Below, in pieces: positions 27,094 through 36,944 of a DNA stretch of 58,066 nucleotides (position 1 is its first letter; each line of letters starts with the position of its first letter). Both the position numbers and the translations under genes were made by a program. The notes below the pieces were generated by a model. The model was not told where the DNA came from. It saw only the letters and a list, made by a program, of their open reading frames with translations, and did no database searches. Origin of the DNA: Gammaproteobacteria bacterium. GTDB lineage: Bacteria > Pseudomonadota > Gammaproteobacteria > JACCYU01. The stretch spans positions 1 to 58,066 of the forward strand of contig JACCZW010000087.1 in assembly GCA_013695765.1 (NCBI GenBank), given 5' to 3'.

Positions 27094-29040
27094 TCAAGCC
27101 TCTGTCTCTGACGAAAGCGGCGGGCTGGACGGGTCAACTACTGGCTGATCGTTGCCAGCATCGGGCGAAGATCCTGCGTCAGGCAGCGGGTCAGGGCCGG
27201 ATGACGATCCGTTATCGGGTAAAGAGCCAATGTTCGGGAGTGGCACATTCTAGGGTGGAGCCGCCTCAGTCGGCGGTCCGCGGTCCGGCTCAGACATGTT
27301 ATCGGGCGGCGGTGAATCAGGTGGCATCGGCGCTTCTGGCGGGTCGGGCGATCCGTTACCCAACGGAGGGTTAAGCGAAGGTCCTTCAACGTTGCCTGGA
27401 GGCTCGTTGTCCGGTGATGGTCCATTGTCAGGTGGCCCTCCACCGCCGTTTGCCGGAGGTCCGTTATCAGGTGGCGTACCATCAGCCGGCGAGGGCACGT
27501 TATTGGGCGGCGACCCGTTGTCGGGTGGTGACGTTGGCGCCGGCAACCGATTACTGTGCGGCGGCGGCTCAGGCGGCGGAGGCGGCACCGCTCCGGGCGG
27601 CGACGTCGGTTGTGGATCGGGCGTCGTCGGCGGAGTCGGCGTCATTCCGGGCGGCGGCGGCGGTTGTGGATCAGATGGCGTTGGCGGACTCGGCGCTACT
27701 CCGGGCGGCGGTGGCTTAGCTGCCGATGGCGGTGGGGCTAGCGTTCCAACTGGTGGTGGAGGCGCAGCCGGCGTTGGATCCGCGGGCGGCTGAGCCGCTA
27801 TGTTGTCAGTCGGCCCGGGGGCAAATCCCACCACCCCCGCGCTGCCGCCGAACCCGATCGTATTCGCGTTATCGACATCGACAAACGAACCCGCCTGCGC
27901 AACAGCTTCCCTTCCCTGCGGAGCGGTATTCCCCGAGACAACCGAGTCGTTTAACGTAAGATCGCTGCCGTCGCTAACGACCAGACCGCCGCCGCTAATG
28001 GTGGCGACATTATCCGTCAAGGTGGTGTTGGTTATTACAACGCTGGCAGGCGGCGCACTTGCTGCCACTGTCCAGGTCGATTGCGCGGTTTTGGCCGCGG
28101 GGAGAGCGTCATTGATAATTTTAGCCAGAAGCGTACCGACGGCCATTGCTCCGCCCTGTTGCGCGACGTTGTCCGCGAGCGTGCTGTCGTTGACGGTGGC
28201 GCTGCCATTCACTTGCAGGCCACCGCCTTGCCCATCCGCGGCATTGGCTGTAAACGTGCTGCGGTTTACCAAGAGTGTGGCAGGCGCCACCTGTCCGGCG
28301 AAGGGCTGACCGGCAGAATAGAAGCCGGCGCCGCCATTACATATGATGGGGACACGCGAGGGCGGGCAAAAACCCCGGTTGCCAGCAAACGTGCTGTTGG
28401 TAACGGTGACGATGTTTTGAGCCCAGAAACCGCCGCCACTACCAAGCGCGCGGTTGGCGTTGAAGGCAACATTGGTCATGGTGAGCGCGCCCAGGCTCCG
28501 AATGCCACCACCGCCGAGCTTCGGCGCAAATCCGTTCCTTACGTTGAGCCGACCAAGCGCGAGTCTGCCAGTCGTGGCCACCGCGAATATTCGAAATCCG
28601 GGCGCACCCGGCCGACGGATGATCGTGCTTCCATTGCCGAAAATGGCGATCGGGCTGCGGATGACGGGAAGTCCCGTGGGGCCAAAAATCGTATTGTGCA
28701 CCTTGGTCAATACTTGCCGGCTGTTCGGGCGCATAACGATTCGGTCGGCGCCACGGCCACGGTTACAAACTCCGCGCGCACTGGTATCGGTATTGGCCGC
28801 GTTGATGGCTCGGACCAGTGTACATCGCACGTTTACGTTGATCGTCGCGGCATAGGCCGGCTGCCCCAACAGCAGCAAAAGCACAACGCCCCCGAGCAAA
28901 TGTCGCCAGTTACGCAATCCATGAACGCCTCGCAACCGTGTTGCAGGGTTCGCATGGCGCCGCGTGATGCGGTCTACAAACAGCTCGCTGTGCACGGGCA
29001 CACGATTCTGAGTTGGCGTACTGCCTTGTATTTGTTGCAT
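27094..29040 (-). CDS. Secreted parallel beta-helix protein with CSLREA-like start and very long Pro-rich tail; in-frame amber at 27250
   Basis: The start ATG 29040 has GGAGGTG seven bases upstream. A signal segment (HLLGGVVLLLLLGQPAYAA) is followed by VRCTLVRAINAANTDTSARG, a CSLREA-like motif. Residues about 120-400 form beta-helix rungs of the polymorphic outer-membrane type: GGGGIRSLGALTMTNVAF, GSGGGFWAQNIVTVTNSTF, GGGLQVNGSATVNDSTL and GGGLVVSDGSDLTLNDS. From about 430 the chain becomes repeats of P, PPDNG, PPxP and DPQP. The uninterrupted frame ends at TAG 27250-27252, giving 596 residues. Reading through, 51 more codons of the same composition (LPDNGS, PDPLPDAG) run to TGA 27094, so the TAG looks like a nonsense change. 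It is probably surface-exposed, with an adhesive or structural role inferred. Confidence 0.75.
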
Positions 29041-29254
29041 CCAACACCTCCATGATTGTGATTTCCTGGGATTGCGATTGCCCGGTCCATAGCATACATC
29101 GATCGACCATATATTATTCATGCTGATCCTCAAGCCCGTGCGACCAATTTGGCAATCTACCAAAGATCAGTCGCTGCGTCTCGCCTTGCCTATACTGCGT
29201 TTTCGATTAGTCATTTATAACAATCGCGTACTTTGCCGATTTCGCCATAGCTTC

Positions 29255-30358
29255 CTAAAAGGTTCCAAAAACCCGGGGTGGCTCAGGCGACGGCGAATTC
29301 TGTGGACTGTCGCTTGGTGATGTCCGCGGTGCTTGCGCGCGAGGTTGAGACGCAGCCTTGTTAGGTGCATTGGCTGATGGTGTACCAGACTGCTCGACCA
29401 GCTTCGCCAGATAGTTCACACCCGTTAACCTTAGCTGGTATCGCGCGGCGAGGTCGGCCGCCGCCTTATGCTGGTTAACCGCCTCGGCCTGATCGCCGAG
29501 TTGCAGGGCGGCCAGCCCAAGCGACACGCGGCAGTCCTTCAATTTCTCAAGTTCCTTGCGCAAAAGTTTTCTAACCAGTTCCCTACGAGCCCGCCCCGGC
29601 TGATACGTCTGCCGCGCGTAGCGCTTCCATTCATAAGACGCCTGCGAAGATTGATTCTCGGCAAGCCGCCGCGAAAGGTAACTCAGCCCCCCTTGCTTCA
29701 ACTGGTATTTCGCGACCAGGCGGGCCGCGGCCCGCTGCTGGTGGCCCGCTTCGGCATGTTCGCCAAGTTGCAGGGAAGCCAGGCCTAGAGAGACCCGGCA
29801 GTCCTTCAGTTCGGTCAGTGCCGGAGGCAGCAACCGCCTGATCAGTCGCTCATCGCTACGCGCCTTGCTGCTCAACGCCCTGAGATTCCTCATGCGCGCC
29901 AATTTCCGCGCCGGACCGGCCGCTTCGTTACTCGTTTTGAAGCGCGCGATCAGTTGATTCAAGAGTTCAGCCGCTCGATGGTCCGCGGGTTCTTTCGCAA
30001 CTATTCGTTCCAGATACATTAACGCGTTGTCGTTGGGTGGCGAAACGAGCTGACCGCTTGCCAGAGCCAGTTCCGCCCTCAACAGCAGGCGTTTCATCTT
30101 CGTATTCACGTAATCGCTATACTTGGGCTCGGCATGAGACAGGCCTTGCAACGTGACCAGCGCATAGATGAGTAGCTTGCAAAGTATGGGCCGCCGTCGC
30201 CCTCCTCGTGCCCCGCCTGCACCGAATTTTCTCTGATGCACTAGTACAGGCGCCAGCAATAAACGGTTCATGGGAAAAGGCACTCGGGCTTTAGTTACAC
30301 GGCGTTCGTGGGTGAGCGTTGACACATTCGGTGGGGTGAACAATACTCCGCCTCGCAT
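29255..30358 (-). CDS. Secreted repeat protein with internal duplication and Pro/Ser-rich tail
   Basis: Up to 367 residues. The start is uncertain: ATG 30358 or ATG 30271 (MNRLLL), and the hydrophobic segment ILCKLLIYALVTLQGLSHA before residue 77 reads as a signal peptide. Two copies of a 49-residue unit are seen. The first is at about 183-232 (LKDCRVSLGLASLQLGEHAEA ... YQLKQGGLSYLSRRL). The second is at about 272-320 (LKDCRVSLGLAALQLGDQAEA ... YQLRLTGVNYLAKLV). The helical pattern is TPR-like. The C-terminus is P/S/A-rich and ends in VFGTF. It lies 214 bases upstream of the beta-helix gene on the same strand and could work with it. The family is not recognised. Confidence 0.65.
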   Translation of the reverse strand: MRGGVLFTPPNVSTLTHERRVTKARVPFPMNRLLLAPVLVHQRKFGAGGARGGRRRPILCKLLIYALVTLQGLSHAEPKYSDYVNTKMKRLLLRAELALASGQLVSPPNDNALMYLERIVAKEPADHRAAELLNQLIARFKTSNEAAGPARKLARMRNLRALSSKARSDERLIRRLLPPALTELKDCRVSLGLASLQLGEHAEAGHQQRAAARLVAKYQLKQGGLSYLSRRLAENQSSQASYEWKRYARQTYQPGRARRELVRKLLRKELEKLKDCRVSLGLAALQLGDQAEAVNQHKAAADLAARYQLRLTGVNYLAKLVEQSGTPSANAPNKAASQPRAQAPRTSPSDSPQNSPSPEPPRVFGTF

Positions 30359-30473
30359 TAACCGACAATGTTCGTCAAATTACTGCGCCCGCAGCGGCGA
30401 ATGTCGAAAGTAACGCCGCTAGCGACCGCGCAACTCGATTACCAATCGCTTCATTAACCTTGGGAATTCAGCA

Positions 30474-31295
30474 ATGGCTCAGGCGTATCTCCGCCGTACA
30501 AATATTCTGCTTCCTGCCGCTGCGAACGCCACGTTACTCGCTTGTGTGGTGTTTGCCCCGGGTACGGCCGCGGCACTTGACTTGACTGTGCAGCCAAGGA
30601 TCAACACCGGCGCGATGTATTACGAGCTGGATGTCGAAGATACCTTCAAAGTGGATGACACGCTGCCGTTTGTCGGCGGCGGGGCAACCGCATTTATAGA
30701 CAGGTTTTATGTCGATTTTTATGCGCAAGGGGCGTTCTCGGGCAACGATGAACTGCAACAACTACGAGGTGAGGATTTGCCTCCAGGCGTGACCATCGAC
30801 TGGGACCGGGCGGAGTATTCCGCCTCCGCCGGTTACGCGCTTACGGACCGATTTTCCGTGTTCGCAGGGTATCGGCGCTCGGATATGGAGTTTAATTTGC
30901 GCGACGGCGCATTCTTTGACTACCAAAACGACGGGCCTTTCCTAGGCGCGAACTATGGTCTGCCGGTCAATATAAATGAATGGCTCAATGGGACGCTCGC
31001 GCTTAATCTCGCTGTCGCGCGATTTGCTGGTGAAATCGAATTTTCAGACGTTCCGCTACCCAGCGTTACCGGTGACACCGTGGGTTTTACCGCGGGAGCG
31101 GCGTGGATCGGTAATCTGATAGCACCCGCCGATAGCGGTCTCTTTGCCAACGGCCTGAATTACACCATCGGCGTCGACGGTTATGCGTACAATTTCGACC
31201 AGGATAATGTTAACCCTGCGGATACGGGCGGCAACGAGATTTCAGAAACCGTCCTCCGGGGATCTGTAGGACTGTCGATTCCGTTTGATCTATAG
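30474..31295 (+). CDS. Outer-membrane beta-barrel protein
   Basis: A 273-residue protein with a signal peptide (ATLLACVVFAPGTAAALD). It is made of alternating amphipathic strands rich in aromatic and polar residues (INTGAMYYELDVED, FIDRFYVDFYAQGAF, FSVFAGYRRSDMEF, LNYTIGVDGYAYNF). The last strand, LRGSVGLSIPFDL, ends close to an aromatic residue as in Bam-inserted barrels. About eight to ten strands fit the length. It is divergent from the duplicated-repeat protein across 115 bases, suggesting one envelope locus. No porin or transport family could be assigned. Confidence 0.75.
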   Translation: MAQAYLRRTNILLPAAANATLLACVVFAPGTAAALDLTVQPRINTGAMYYELDVEDTFKVDDTLPFVGGGATAFIDRFYVDFYAQGAFSGNDELQQLRGEDLPPGVTIDWDRAEYSASAGYALTDRFSVFAGYRRSDMEFNLRDGAFFDYQNDGPFLGANYGLPVNINEWLNGTLALNLAVARFAGEIEFSDVPLPSVTGDTVGFTAGAAWIGNLIAPADSGLFANGLNYTIGVDGYAYNFDQDNVNPADTGGNEISETVLRGSVGLSIPFDL

Positions 31296-31349
31296 TCTGG
31301 CGCAACCGTGTTCGAGATCGGCCGTATCTTAAGACATTGGCGAACCTGA

Positions 31350-31510
31350 ACGCGGTCTTTCGCGGTCGCGCATAAGCGAGGCAATAACCGCGGGCGGCAC
31401 GCCAGACCGGTTCATCGCCGAACGCGGTCAACCCCGCCCTCTTGGCGCCAGCCGCCGCACTTCACCGATCATCAGCAGACCGCGTAGTGACGGCTGGCAA
31501 TTACGGTCGT
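31350..31510 (-). pseudogene. Decayed copy of the DUF2892-type gene found at 37.5 kb
   Basis: On the minus strand, SLRGLLMIGEVRRL and, in the next frame, LTAFGDEPVWRAARGYCLAYAR align with SGLLMISGVRRL and LTALGGALAYRAASGHCAAYAR of the intact gene at 37512-37844. Nucleotide similarity is obvious over about 60 bases, for example AGCCGCCGCAC and GATCATCAGCAG are shared. A frameshift separates the halves, and both membrane-helix halves are truncated. The rest of 31296-31758 holds no gene I can support. Confidence 0.6.
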
Positions 31511-31758
31511 TATACAAGCTCTCGGATTCGCAAGACTGAATCACGCTCCCGTAGTCGCGGTTCGCGCGTACACCGCGTTTCCATTTGACGCGCGAGGTCT
31601 CACGTTCCGCCCGCCGAATAGCCAGTAGCCAGCGCGCGCACCGCGCCGGCATCATCACGGGCCTATTTACGACCAGAATGCCGTAACATCCACTGGCTAG
31701 TCCGTCGCAGCGCCGCTACAGACACCGGGCCGTGTAACTCCGAACAGCATTGAATAGA

Positions 31759-33726
31759 ATGAAACCTTTGCATTTTTCCATCACCAGCAAGGTCGCCGTC
31801 GGTCTTGGCATCATTCTGCTGCTTGGCATGCTGTCGATGCTGTTCATCTATCGCGGCTTAAGTACGGTTGACAAGGCTGTCGATAAACTCGCTGAAGTCG
31901 AGGAACCTACCAGCCTTGCAGCCTACGAAATGGAGATCAACGTCAACGGCATGGGGCTGGCGGTATTGAAATATCTGGACGACGCCGATCCGCTGTATCG
32001 GGCATGGGCCGCGGACGACAAGGCGGATTTCAGTCGCTTTCACGACGAATACACAAGCCTGACCAACACGCCACAAGAGCGCCGGCTCGGGGCTGAAGTA
32101 ACCACGCTGTTTGCCCGCTTTGACCGGCTGTCGAGGCAGCTGATGGAAAAAAAGGATACACAGACCGCCTGGTTTCTTCGCACGACCGAAAACCTCGAAG
32201 CGGTCGACCGCATTATCGATACCCGGATACAACCCGCGATCGACCGGGGCGCGCCGAAGGCGCTCGCAATTGTAGAAGCGTCGATGGACATGGAGGCGTC
32301 GATCGCGGAGCTGGGCTTGTGGGCTACGGTTTATCAGAATACTTCGCTTACACAGTACCGCCGGCTGATCTTCGCCAAGCAACGGGAATTCCGGCGGGCG
32401 CTGGCGAGATTGCAGGGACTCGAGCCGTCGGCCCGGATAAGAGTATTCAGCCAAACAGTGGATAAGATCGCGGATCGGACTATCGCGCTGGTGCGCCATA
32501 TCATCACGCTTGAAGACAACCTCGATGAGAGCACCGAGCGCTTTGTCGATCTGCGTTTCAAACTCGACAATCTGCTGGACGACCAGATTCAAATCCTCGC
32601 GCTTGCGGATCTCACCGTCCCGCGAAAAGAAGCCGACGCGGCCACGAACGCCGCGCTACGCTCCACGAACTACCTGATCCCCGCCTATATTCTTGCGACG
32701 ATCATCGTTGCGGCTTTGTTGATCCAGCTGATTCACCAGCCGCTCAGGCGGCTGATGCGGGGCACCAACGCGATCGGCGGCGGCCATCTGGATTACCGCA
32801 TCGAAGAGCGGGGCGGCGATGAATTCGCGGACCTCGCGCGTGACTTCAACCGCATGGTCGATCAGCTGCAGGCGACGACGGTCTCCAAACGGTTGCTGGA
32901 GACCAGCGAGGCGAATCTGCACAGTACGGTCGCCGAGCTGCGGCACGAGATCGGCGAGCGCGAGCGCGCCGAGCAGGAACGCGCCCGACTGCAGATCAAG
33001 CTGCGCCGCATCGAGACCTTGTCCGCCATGGGTGCACTGGTCGCCGGTGTGGCGCACGAGGTGCGCAATCCATTGTTCGGCATCTCCGCGACCCTGGACG
33101 CGATGCACGCGCGGTTCAAGGATCGCGAAGACGTGCGGCGCTACACAGACGTGTTGCGCGTGGAGGTGACACGCCTCAGTCGGCTGATGAACGAACTGCT
33201 CGATTACGGCAGGCCGCCGGCGCTGGATCTGACACGCGGGTCGATTGAACACTCGATCACCCTGGCGCTTCAGGCCTGCGCGCCGCTCGCGCTACGGTCT
33301 GGCATCGAAATCGTCAACTGTATCGACACCGACCTGCCGGAACTCCGCCTGGACAAGGCGCGTCTTTCTCAGGTTTTTCAAAACCTGTTGCAGAACGCGG
33401 TTCAGCATTCACCGCCGGGCAGCGCGGTTTCGATAGAAGTCACGGCAGAGGCGGGAACCGAAGGCGCGTGGATCCGCTGCGTGGTGTACGACTCCGGTGC
33501 GGGGCTGGCGGAGGACGATATCGCGCGCCTGTTCGAACCCTTTTTTACCCGCCGCCGCGGCGGCACGGGCTTGGGACTCGCGATCGTGCGCCGCATTGTC
33601 GAAGAGCATGGCGGCGTGATCAGCGCCGCCAACCGGCCGGAGGGCGGCGCGGTCATGGCCGTGCGTCTGCCCGTGGAAGCCGATGTCGTGAGCGACGGCG
33701 ACTCATGGCGAAGCGCAAAATCCTGA
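31759..33726 (+). CDS. Sensor histidine kinase, HAMP-containing, NtrB-like
   Basis: About 655 residues. One membrane helix (VAVGLGIILLLGMLSMLFIY) is followed by a four-helix periplasmic sensor of about 260 residues, a second helix (ILATIIVAALLIQLI) and HAMP (QPLRRLMRGTNAIGGGHLDYR). The H-box is GVAHEVRNPLFG, N-box NLLQNAVQHS, G1 YDSGAGLAEDD and G2 RRGGTGLGLAIVRRIVEEHGG. It is the kinase partner of the overlapping NtrC-type regulator. The start is taken at ATG 31759, with a TTG nine bases upstream also possible; neither has a convincing Shine-Dalgarno. The signal sensed is unknown. Confidence 0.92.
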   Translation: MKPLHFSITSKVAVGLGIILLLGMLSMLFIYRGLSTVDKAVDKLAEVEEPTSLAAYEMEINVNGMGLAVLKYLDDADPLYRAWAADDKADFSRFHDEYTSLTNTPQERRLGAEVTTLFARFDRLSRQLMEKKDTQTAWFLRTTENLEAVDRIIDTRIQPAIDRGAPKALAIVEASMDMEASIAELGLWATVYQNTSLTQYRRLIFAKQREFRRALARLQGLEPSARIRVFSQTVDKIADRTIALVRHIITLEDNLDESTERFVDLRFKLDNLLDDQIQILALADLTVPRKEADAATNAALRSTNYLIPAYILATIIVAALLIQLIHQPLRRLMRGTNAIGGGHLDYRIEERGGDEFADLARDFNRMVDQLQATTVSKRLLETSEANLHSTVAELRHEIGERERAEQERARLQIKLRRIETLSAMGALVAGVAHEVRNPLFGISATLDAMHARFKDREDVRRYTDVLRVEVTRLSRLMNELLDYGRPPALDLTRGSIEHSITLALQACAPLALRSGIEIVNCIDTDLPELRLDKARLSQVFQNLLQNAVQHSPPGSAVSIEVTAEAGTEGAWIRCVVYDSGAGLAEDDIARLFEPFFTRRRGGTGLGLAIVRRIVEEHGGVISAANRPEGGAVMAVRLPVEADVVSDGDSWRSAKS

Positions 33727-35055
33727 TTGTCGACGATGAGGCGTCGATCCGCTTCGCGTTGCGCGACTTTCTGGAAGCGCATCGCTTCGAGGTCTGCGAA
33801 GCGGCGGATGGCCGTCAGGCGGAAACGGTGTTCCGCGTGGCACGGCCCGATGCGGTCATCGCCGATTACCGTCTGCCGGACATGAACGCGCTGGCGCTGC
33901 TGCCGCGCCTGAAAGATATCGACGCGAGCGTACCGCTGGTGGCTGACCGGACACGGCTCCATCGATCTTGCCGTGCAGGCCATCAAGGAAGGCGCCGAGC
34001 AATTCCTGACCAAGCCTGTCGAACTTCCGGCACTGCGCGCCGTGCTCGAACGTCTGCTTGAAAACCGGCGCAACCACCAGAAGCAGCTGGCTGGCCAGAC
34101 CCGTCAGGTGCGCGATGCCGTTGATCCATTCATGGGCCAGAGTCCGCTGATCCGCGAACTTAGGGCGCAGGCGCTTAAGATCGTAGCGGCCGAGCGGCCC
34201 ATTCTGCTGCAGGGCGAGACCGGCACCGGCAAGGGCGTACTGGCAAAATGGCTGCATGCCAACGGACCGCGCGCTGACGAGACGTTCGTCGACCTCAATT
34301 GCGCCGGCCTGTCGCACGAGTTTCTCGAAACCGAACTGTTCGGCCACAAGAAAGGCGCGTTTACCGGCGCTGTGGCAAACAAGACCGGCCTGCTCGAAGT
34401 CGCGCAGCGCGGCACCGTATTTCTCGACGAAATCGGTGACATGGGCGCGCAGGTGCAGTCCAAGCTCCTGAAAGTGCTGGAGGAAAAGCGTTTCCGCCGC
34501 TTAGGCGAAGTCGAAGACCGGCAGGTCGATATCTGTCTGATCGCGGCGACGCATCAGGACTTTCAGCGTCTGGTGCAGGAGCAGCGATTCCGCAGTGACC
34601 TGTATTTCCGCATCAGCACCATCCCGCTGACCGTGCCACCGCTGCGGCAGCGCCGCGAAGACATCCCCCTCATCGCGACCGGCCTGCTGGCGAGACTGAG
34701 CGCCGAACTGGGGCGCGGCGGGCTCAGGCTGATGCCGGATGCACAGCGCGCAATGCAGGATTATCCATGGCCCGGCAACATACGCGAGTTGCGCAACGTG
34801 CTGGAACGCGCGACCCTGCTCAGCGATAGCGAAGCGCTTACGCGACGCGACCTGCGTTTCGACGATGTGGCGACAAGGGATCCGAACCCCTCCGACCTGG
34901 ATCTGACCTTGCAAGAGCTGGAGCGGCTGCATATCGAGCGGATGCTGGATGCGGAAAGCGGCCATGTGGAGCGCGCAGCCACGCGCCTGGGCATCCCGCG
35001 AAGCTCGCTCTATCAGAAGATTAAGCGCTACAGTATCGCGGCCGGCAAGGTCTGA
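33705..35055 (+). CDS. Sigma-54-dependent response regulator, NtrC family, frameshifted in the receiver
   Basis: The start ATG 33705 overlaps the kinase gene by 22 bases. The receiver (KILIVDDEASIRFALRDF, phospho-acceptor in AVIADYRLPDM) runs in one frame to about 33945. The next frame then carries LTGHGSIDLAVQAIKEGAEQF and the rest. The sequence between PLV and LTGHG fits a two-base loss from PLVVLTGHG. The AAA+ domain is complete: Walker A GETGTGKG, GAFTGA loop for sigma-54 contact, Walker B FLDEIGDM, and the sensor segments. A Fis-type HTH closes it (ATRLGIPRSSLYQKIKRY). Restored length is about 450 residues. The largest intact part spans 33973-35055. Confidence 0.88.
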
Positions 35056-35121
35056 GTTCAGCGGGATCTAAAGCCTAAGGGTTCTGAATCAACGGGATGT
35101 GGAGCAATCGAGCACAGAGCT

Positions 35122-35499
35122 ATGGCAACTAACATACTAATCGTTGACGATGAGCGCGCCATCCTGTTCGCAATGCGGGAGTATTTCGCCGCCTTCGGCT
35201 ACGACGTCGATTGCGCGCGCGACAAACAGGAAGCGAAAGCCTTGCTGGACCATCGTACGTACGCTGTGCTGATCTCCGACCTGCGTCTTTCGGGCGCCGG
35301 CGATACTGACGGTCTGGACATCGCGGCCTACGCACGTGCGCGCAATCCGGCGATGCGCAGCATCCTGCTCACCGCTTACGGCACACCGGAGATCGAACGG
35401 TCCGCCCACGCGCTCGGCATCGACGTGTGCCTCTCCAAACCGAGACCGCTGGATGAAATTGTGGAAACGGTAGCCGAGCTGATGAACGAAAAAACCTGA
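35122..35499 (+). CDS. Stand-alone response regulator receiver
   Basis: A 125-residue single REC domain: ILIVDDERAILFAMREYF with the acidic pair, phospho-acceptor in ISDLRLSGAGDT, conserved Thr in LLTAYGTPE, and Lys in LSKPRPL. No output domain. It follows the NtrC-type gene by 66 bases and may act as a phosphate sink or relay for the kinase. It is the intact member of three related copies. Confidence 0.9.
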   Translation: MATNILIVDDERAILFAMREYFAAFGYDVDCARDKQEAKALLDHRTYAVLISDLRLSGAGDTDGLDIAAYARARNPAMRSILLTAYGTPEIERSAHALGIDVCLSKPRPLDEIVETVAELMNEKT

Positions 35500-35781
35500 C
35501 CCACATCCCGAAGCTGGCCTCGCCCGCACATTCCGTGGTGACAAGCGCCTGCGGGTGAGAGCCCGAACCTCATTCCCGGCGTCCTGCCGATTAGCGCCCT
35601 GGGCGCCGCGTCCGAGTCTCATACATCCGCATCTAAAATTCAGATACCAGTGTTTTTCATTCGCGCCTGTCGCCGCGAGCGGCTGCTTCGTATGAGAAAC
35701 TAATACTCATATATTCAATAACTTATTAAATTGTAACCAAATTCTAACCTGGTCTGGCATACGCCTTGAAACAGGGCGCAC

Positions 35782-35970
35782 ATGAAACCGAGACTGCTGC
35801 TGGTTGACGATAATCGCACCATCCTGTTCGCGATGCGGGAATACTTCGCCGAACGTGGCTACCGTGTGAGTTGCGCTTGCACCAAGAATGAGGCTGAGAC
35901 TTTACTTGCCGAACATGCTTATACGGCGTTAATTACGGCTGGAACTGACCCCCTATCCGGATTTCGATGA
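35782..35970 (+). pseudogene. Truncated second copy of the receiver gene
   Basis: The first 50 codons (LLLVDDNRTILFAMREYFAE ... HAYTALIT) are clearly related to the receiver at 35122. The frame then departs at the point where the phospho-acceptor Asp should follow and stops at codon 63. The phospho-site and the whole second half are missing, so it cannot be a functional receiver. Start and spacing are well preserved, suggesting fairly recent truncation. Confidence 0.78.
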
Positions 35971-36209
35971 AGTCCTGGAAGTCGGCGCGAGCACACGGCC
36001 CGCGGCGTGGCGGCGGCATGGGTGGCATGGGATGAAGGGGGTCGCGCCTGAATCGCCGCGTGCTTGCGCAGCGTTCGTGTCGAATGGCTTATAAACGAGA
36101 ATAGATATGACGATCTACCGTCTGACTGAGGTCGATAGAAGGCGAACTGGATTCGCTGGAATGCGTACCTGATCGAGCCTCAGGGCCTCTCAGGCCGTCA
36201 AGTCCAACG

Positions 36210-36563
36210 GTGTTCGGAACGCTGCCGCCGCCTCGATGTCATTGCCTGAGAGACCGAAGCCAAAAGCAAGCGCCCGCGCGACTGGTTAACGTTTCGGCGC
36301 GCATTATCGAGAACGCCAGCGCCGTCAAACGAGCAAACGCTCCCGCGCTGCTCGAAGCGGTCAAGAACGGTAGCGTGTCGGTGTCGATGGCCGTGCGGAT
36401 TGCCAAACTCTCCGCGGAGCATCAAGCAATGGTCCTCTCCCTCGGCAGCAACGCCGAGATGCGGCGCGCGCTCTATTTATACGGGCAGCCGGATTTTCGC
36501 AGGTCGCTCGACGAAGCCGTACACGCGATGCCGATCATTGAAGAGCGTGCTCGAAACACTTGA
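36210..36563 (+). pseudogene. ParB/KorB-like HTH fragment
   Basis: From about 36271 the frame encodes PARLVNVSARIIENASAVKR, then ANAPALLEAVKNGSVSVSMAVRIAKLSAEHQ. This follows the helix-turn-helix and linker of ParB-type or plasmid-replication-type proteins (pattern LxVSxRxVxxAxxV...G.PELxEAVxxGxVSVSxAAxIAxLPxE.Q). The N-terminal ParB nuclease-like domain and the C-terminus are absent. It sits between two dead receiver copies, in a tract with no intact gene. Most likely it is the remnant of a mobile or integrative element. Confidence 0.5.
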
Positions 36564-36944
36564 GGAAGTCTTCGATCTCATGGGCGATCGCTCGCCGCAG
36601 CTTATCGTGCACCCCTCCACTCAATTGTTTCCTCTGTACGACGCGCGCATGGTGCGCGGATTCGCAAGCGCCATAAAAACGGCCCGACTATTCGCCGAGA
36701 ATCTCACGGGCCGAGCAAGCCGAAGACGGTTTACAGACATATGATCGTCCGGGATGCGACATCTAGGAATATGAATGCAGCAGCAAGTAGCGAATCCAAA
36801 GACGCCGTTAAACGCCTGCCGCAAGCGCGCCGAGAAGTTGTTGGGTTCAACGGCCCACGAATCATAAGCTGGGGCTTACAGGATTTATAGGCTGGGTGGT
36901 AGTGAGCAGATTGCCGTAAGCCTTAATTTCGCGGACACATCGTG
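36564..36944. other. Stretch with no supportable gene
   Basis: Only short frames are present. One (ending 36744) reads LETLEEVFDLMGDRSPQLIV and SAIKTARLFAENL; it looks protein-like but matches nothing I recognise and may extend the ParB-like remnant after a frameshift. Confidence 0.35.

Noticed and set aside
27296-27793. Plus-strand Gly-rich frame (GGGSGGG-type)
   Set aside because: It is the antisense shadow of the Pro-rich tail; Pro codons read as Gly on the other strand.
28081-29055. Long plus-strand frame opposite the beta-helix
   Set aside because: Composition is that of a shadow, and no start signal is present.
35941-36047. GACCCCC / GGGGGTC inverted words flanking a short segment as mobile-element ends
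   Set aside because: Arms of eight bases only, no transposase and no target duplication visible.
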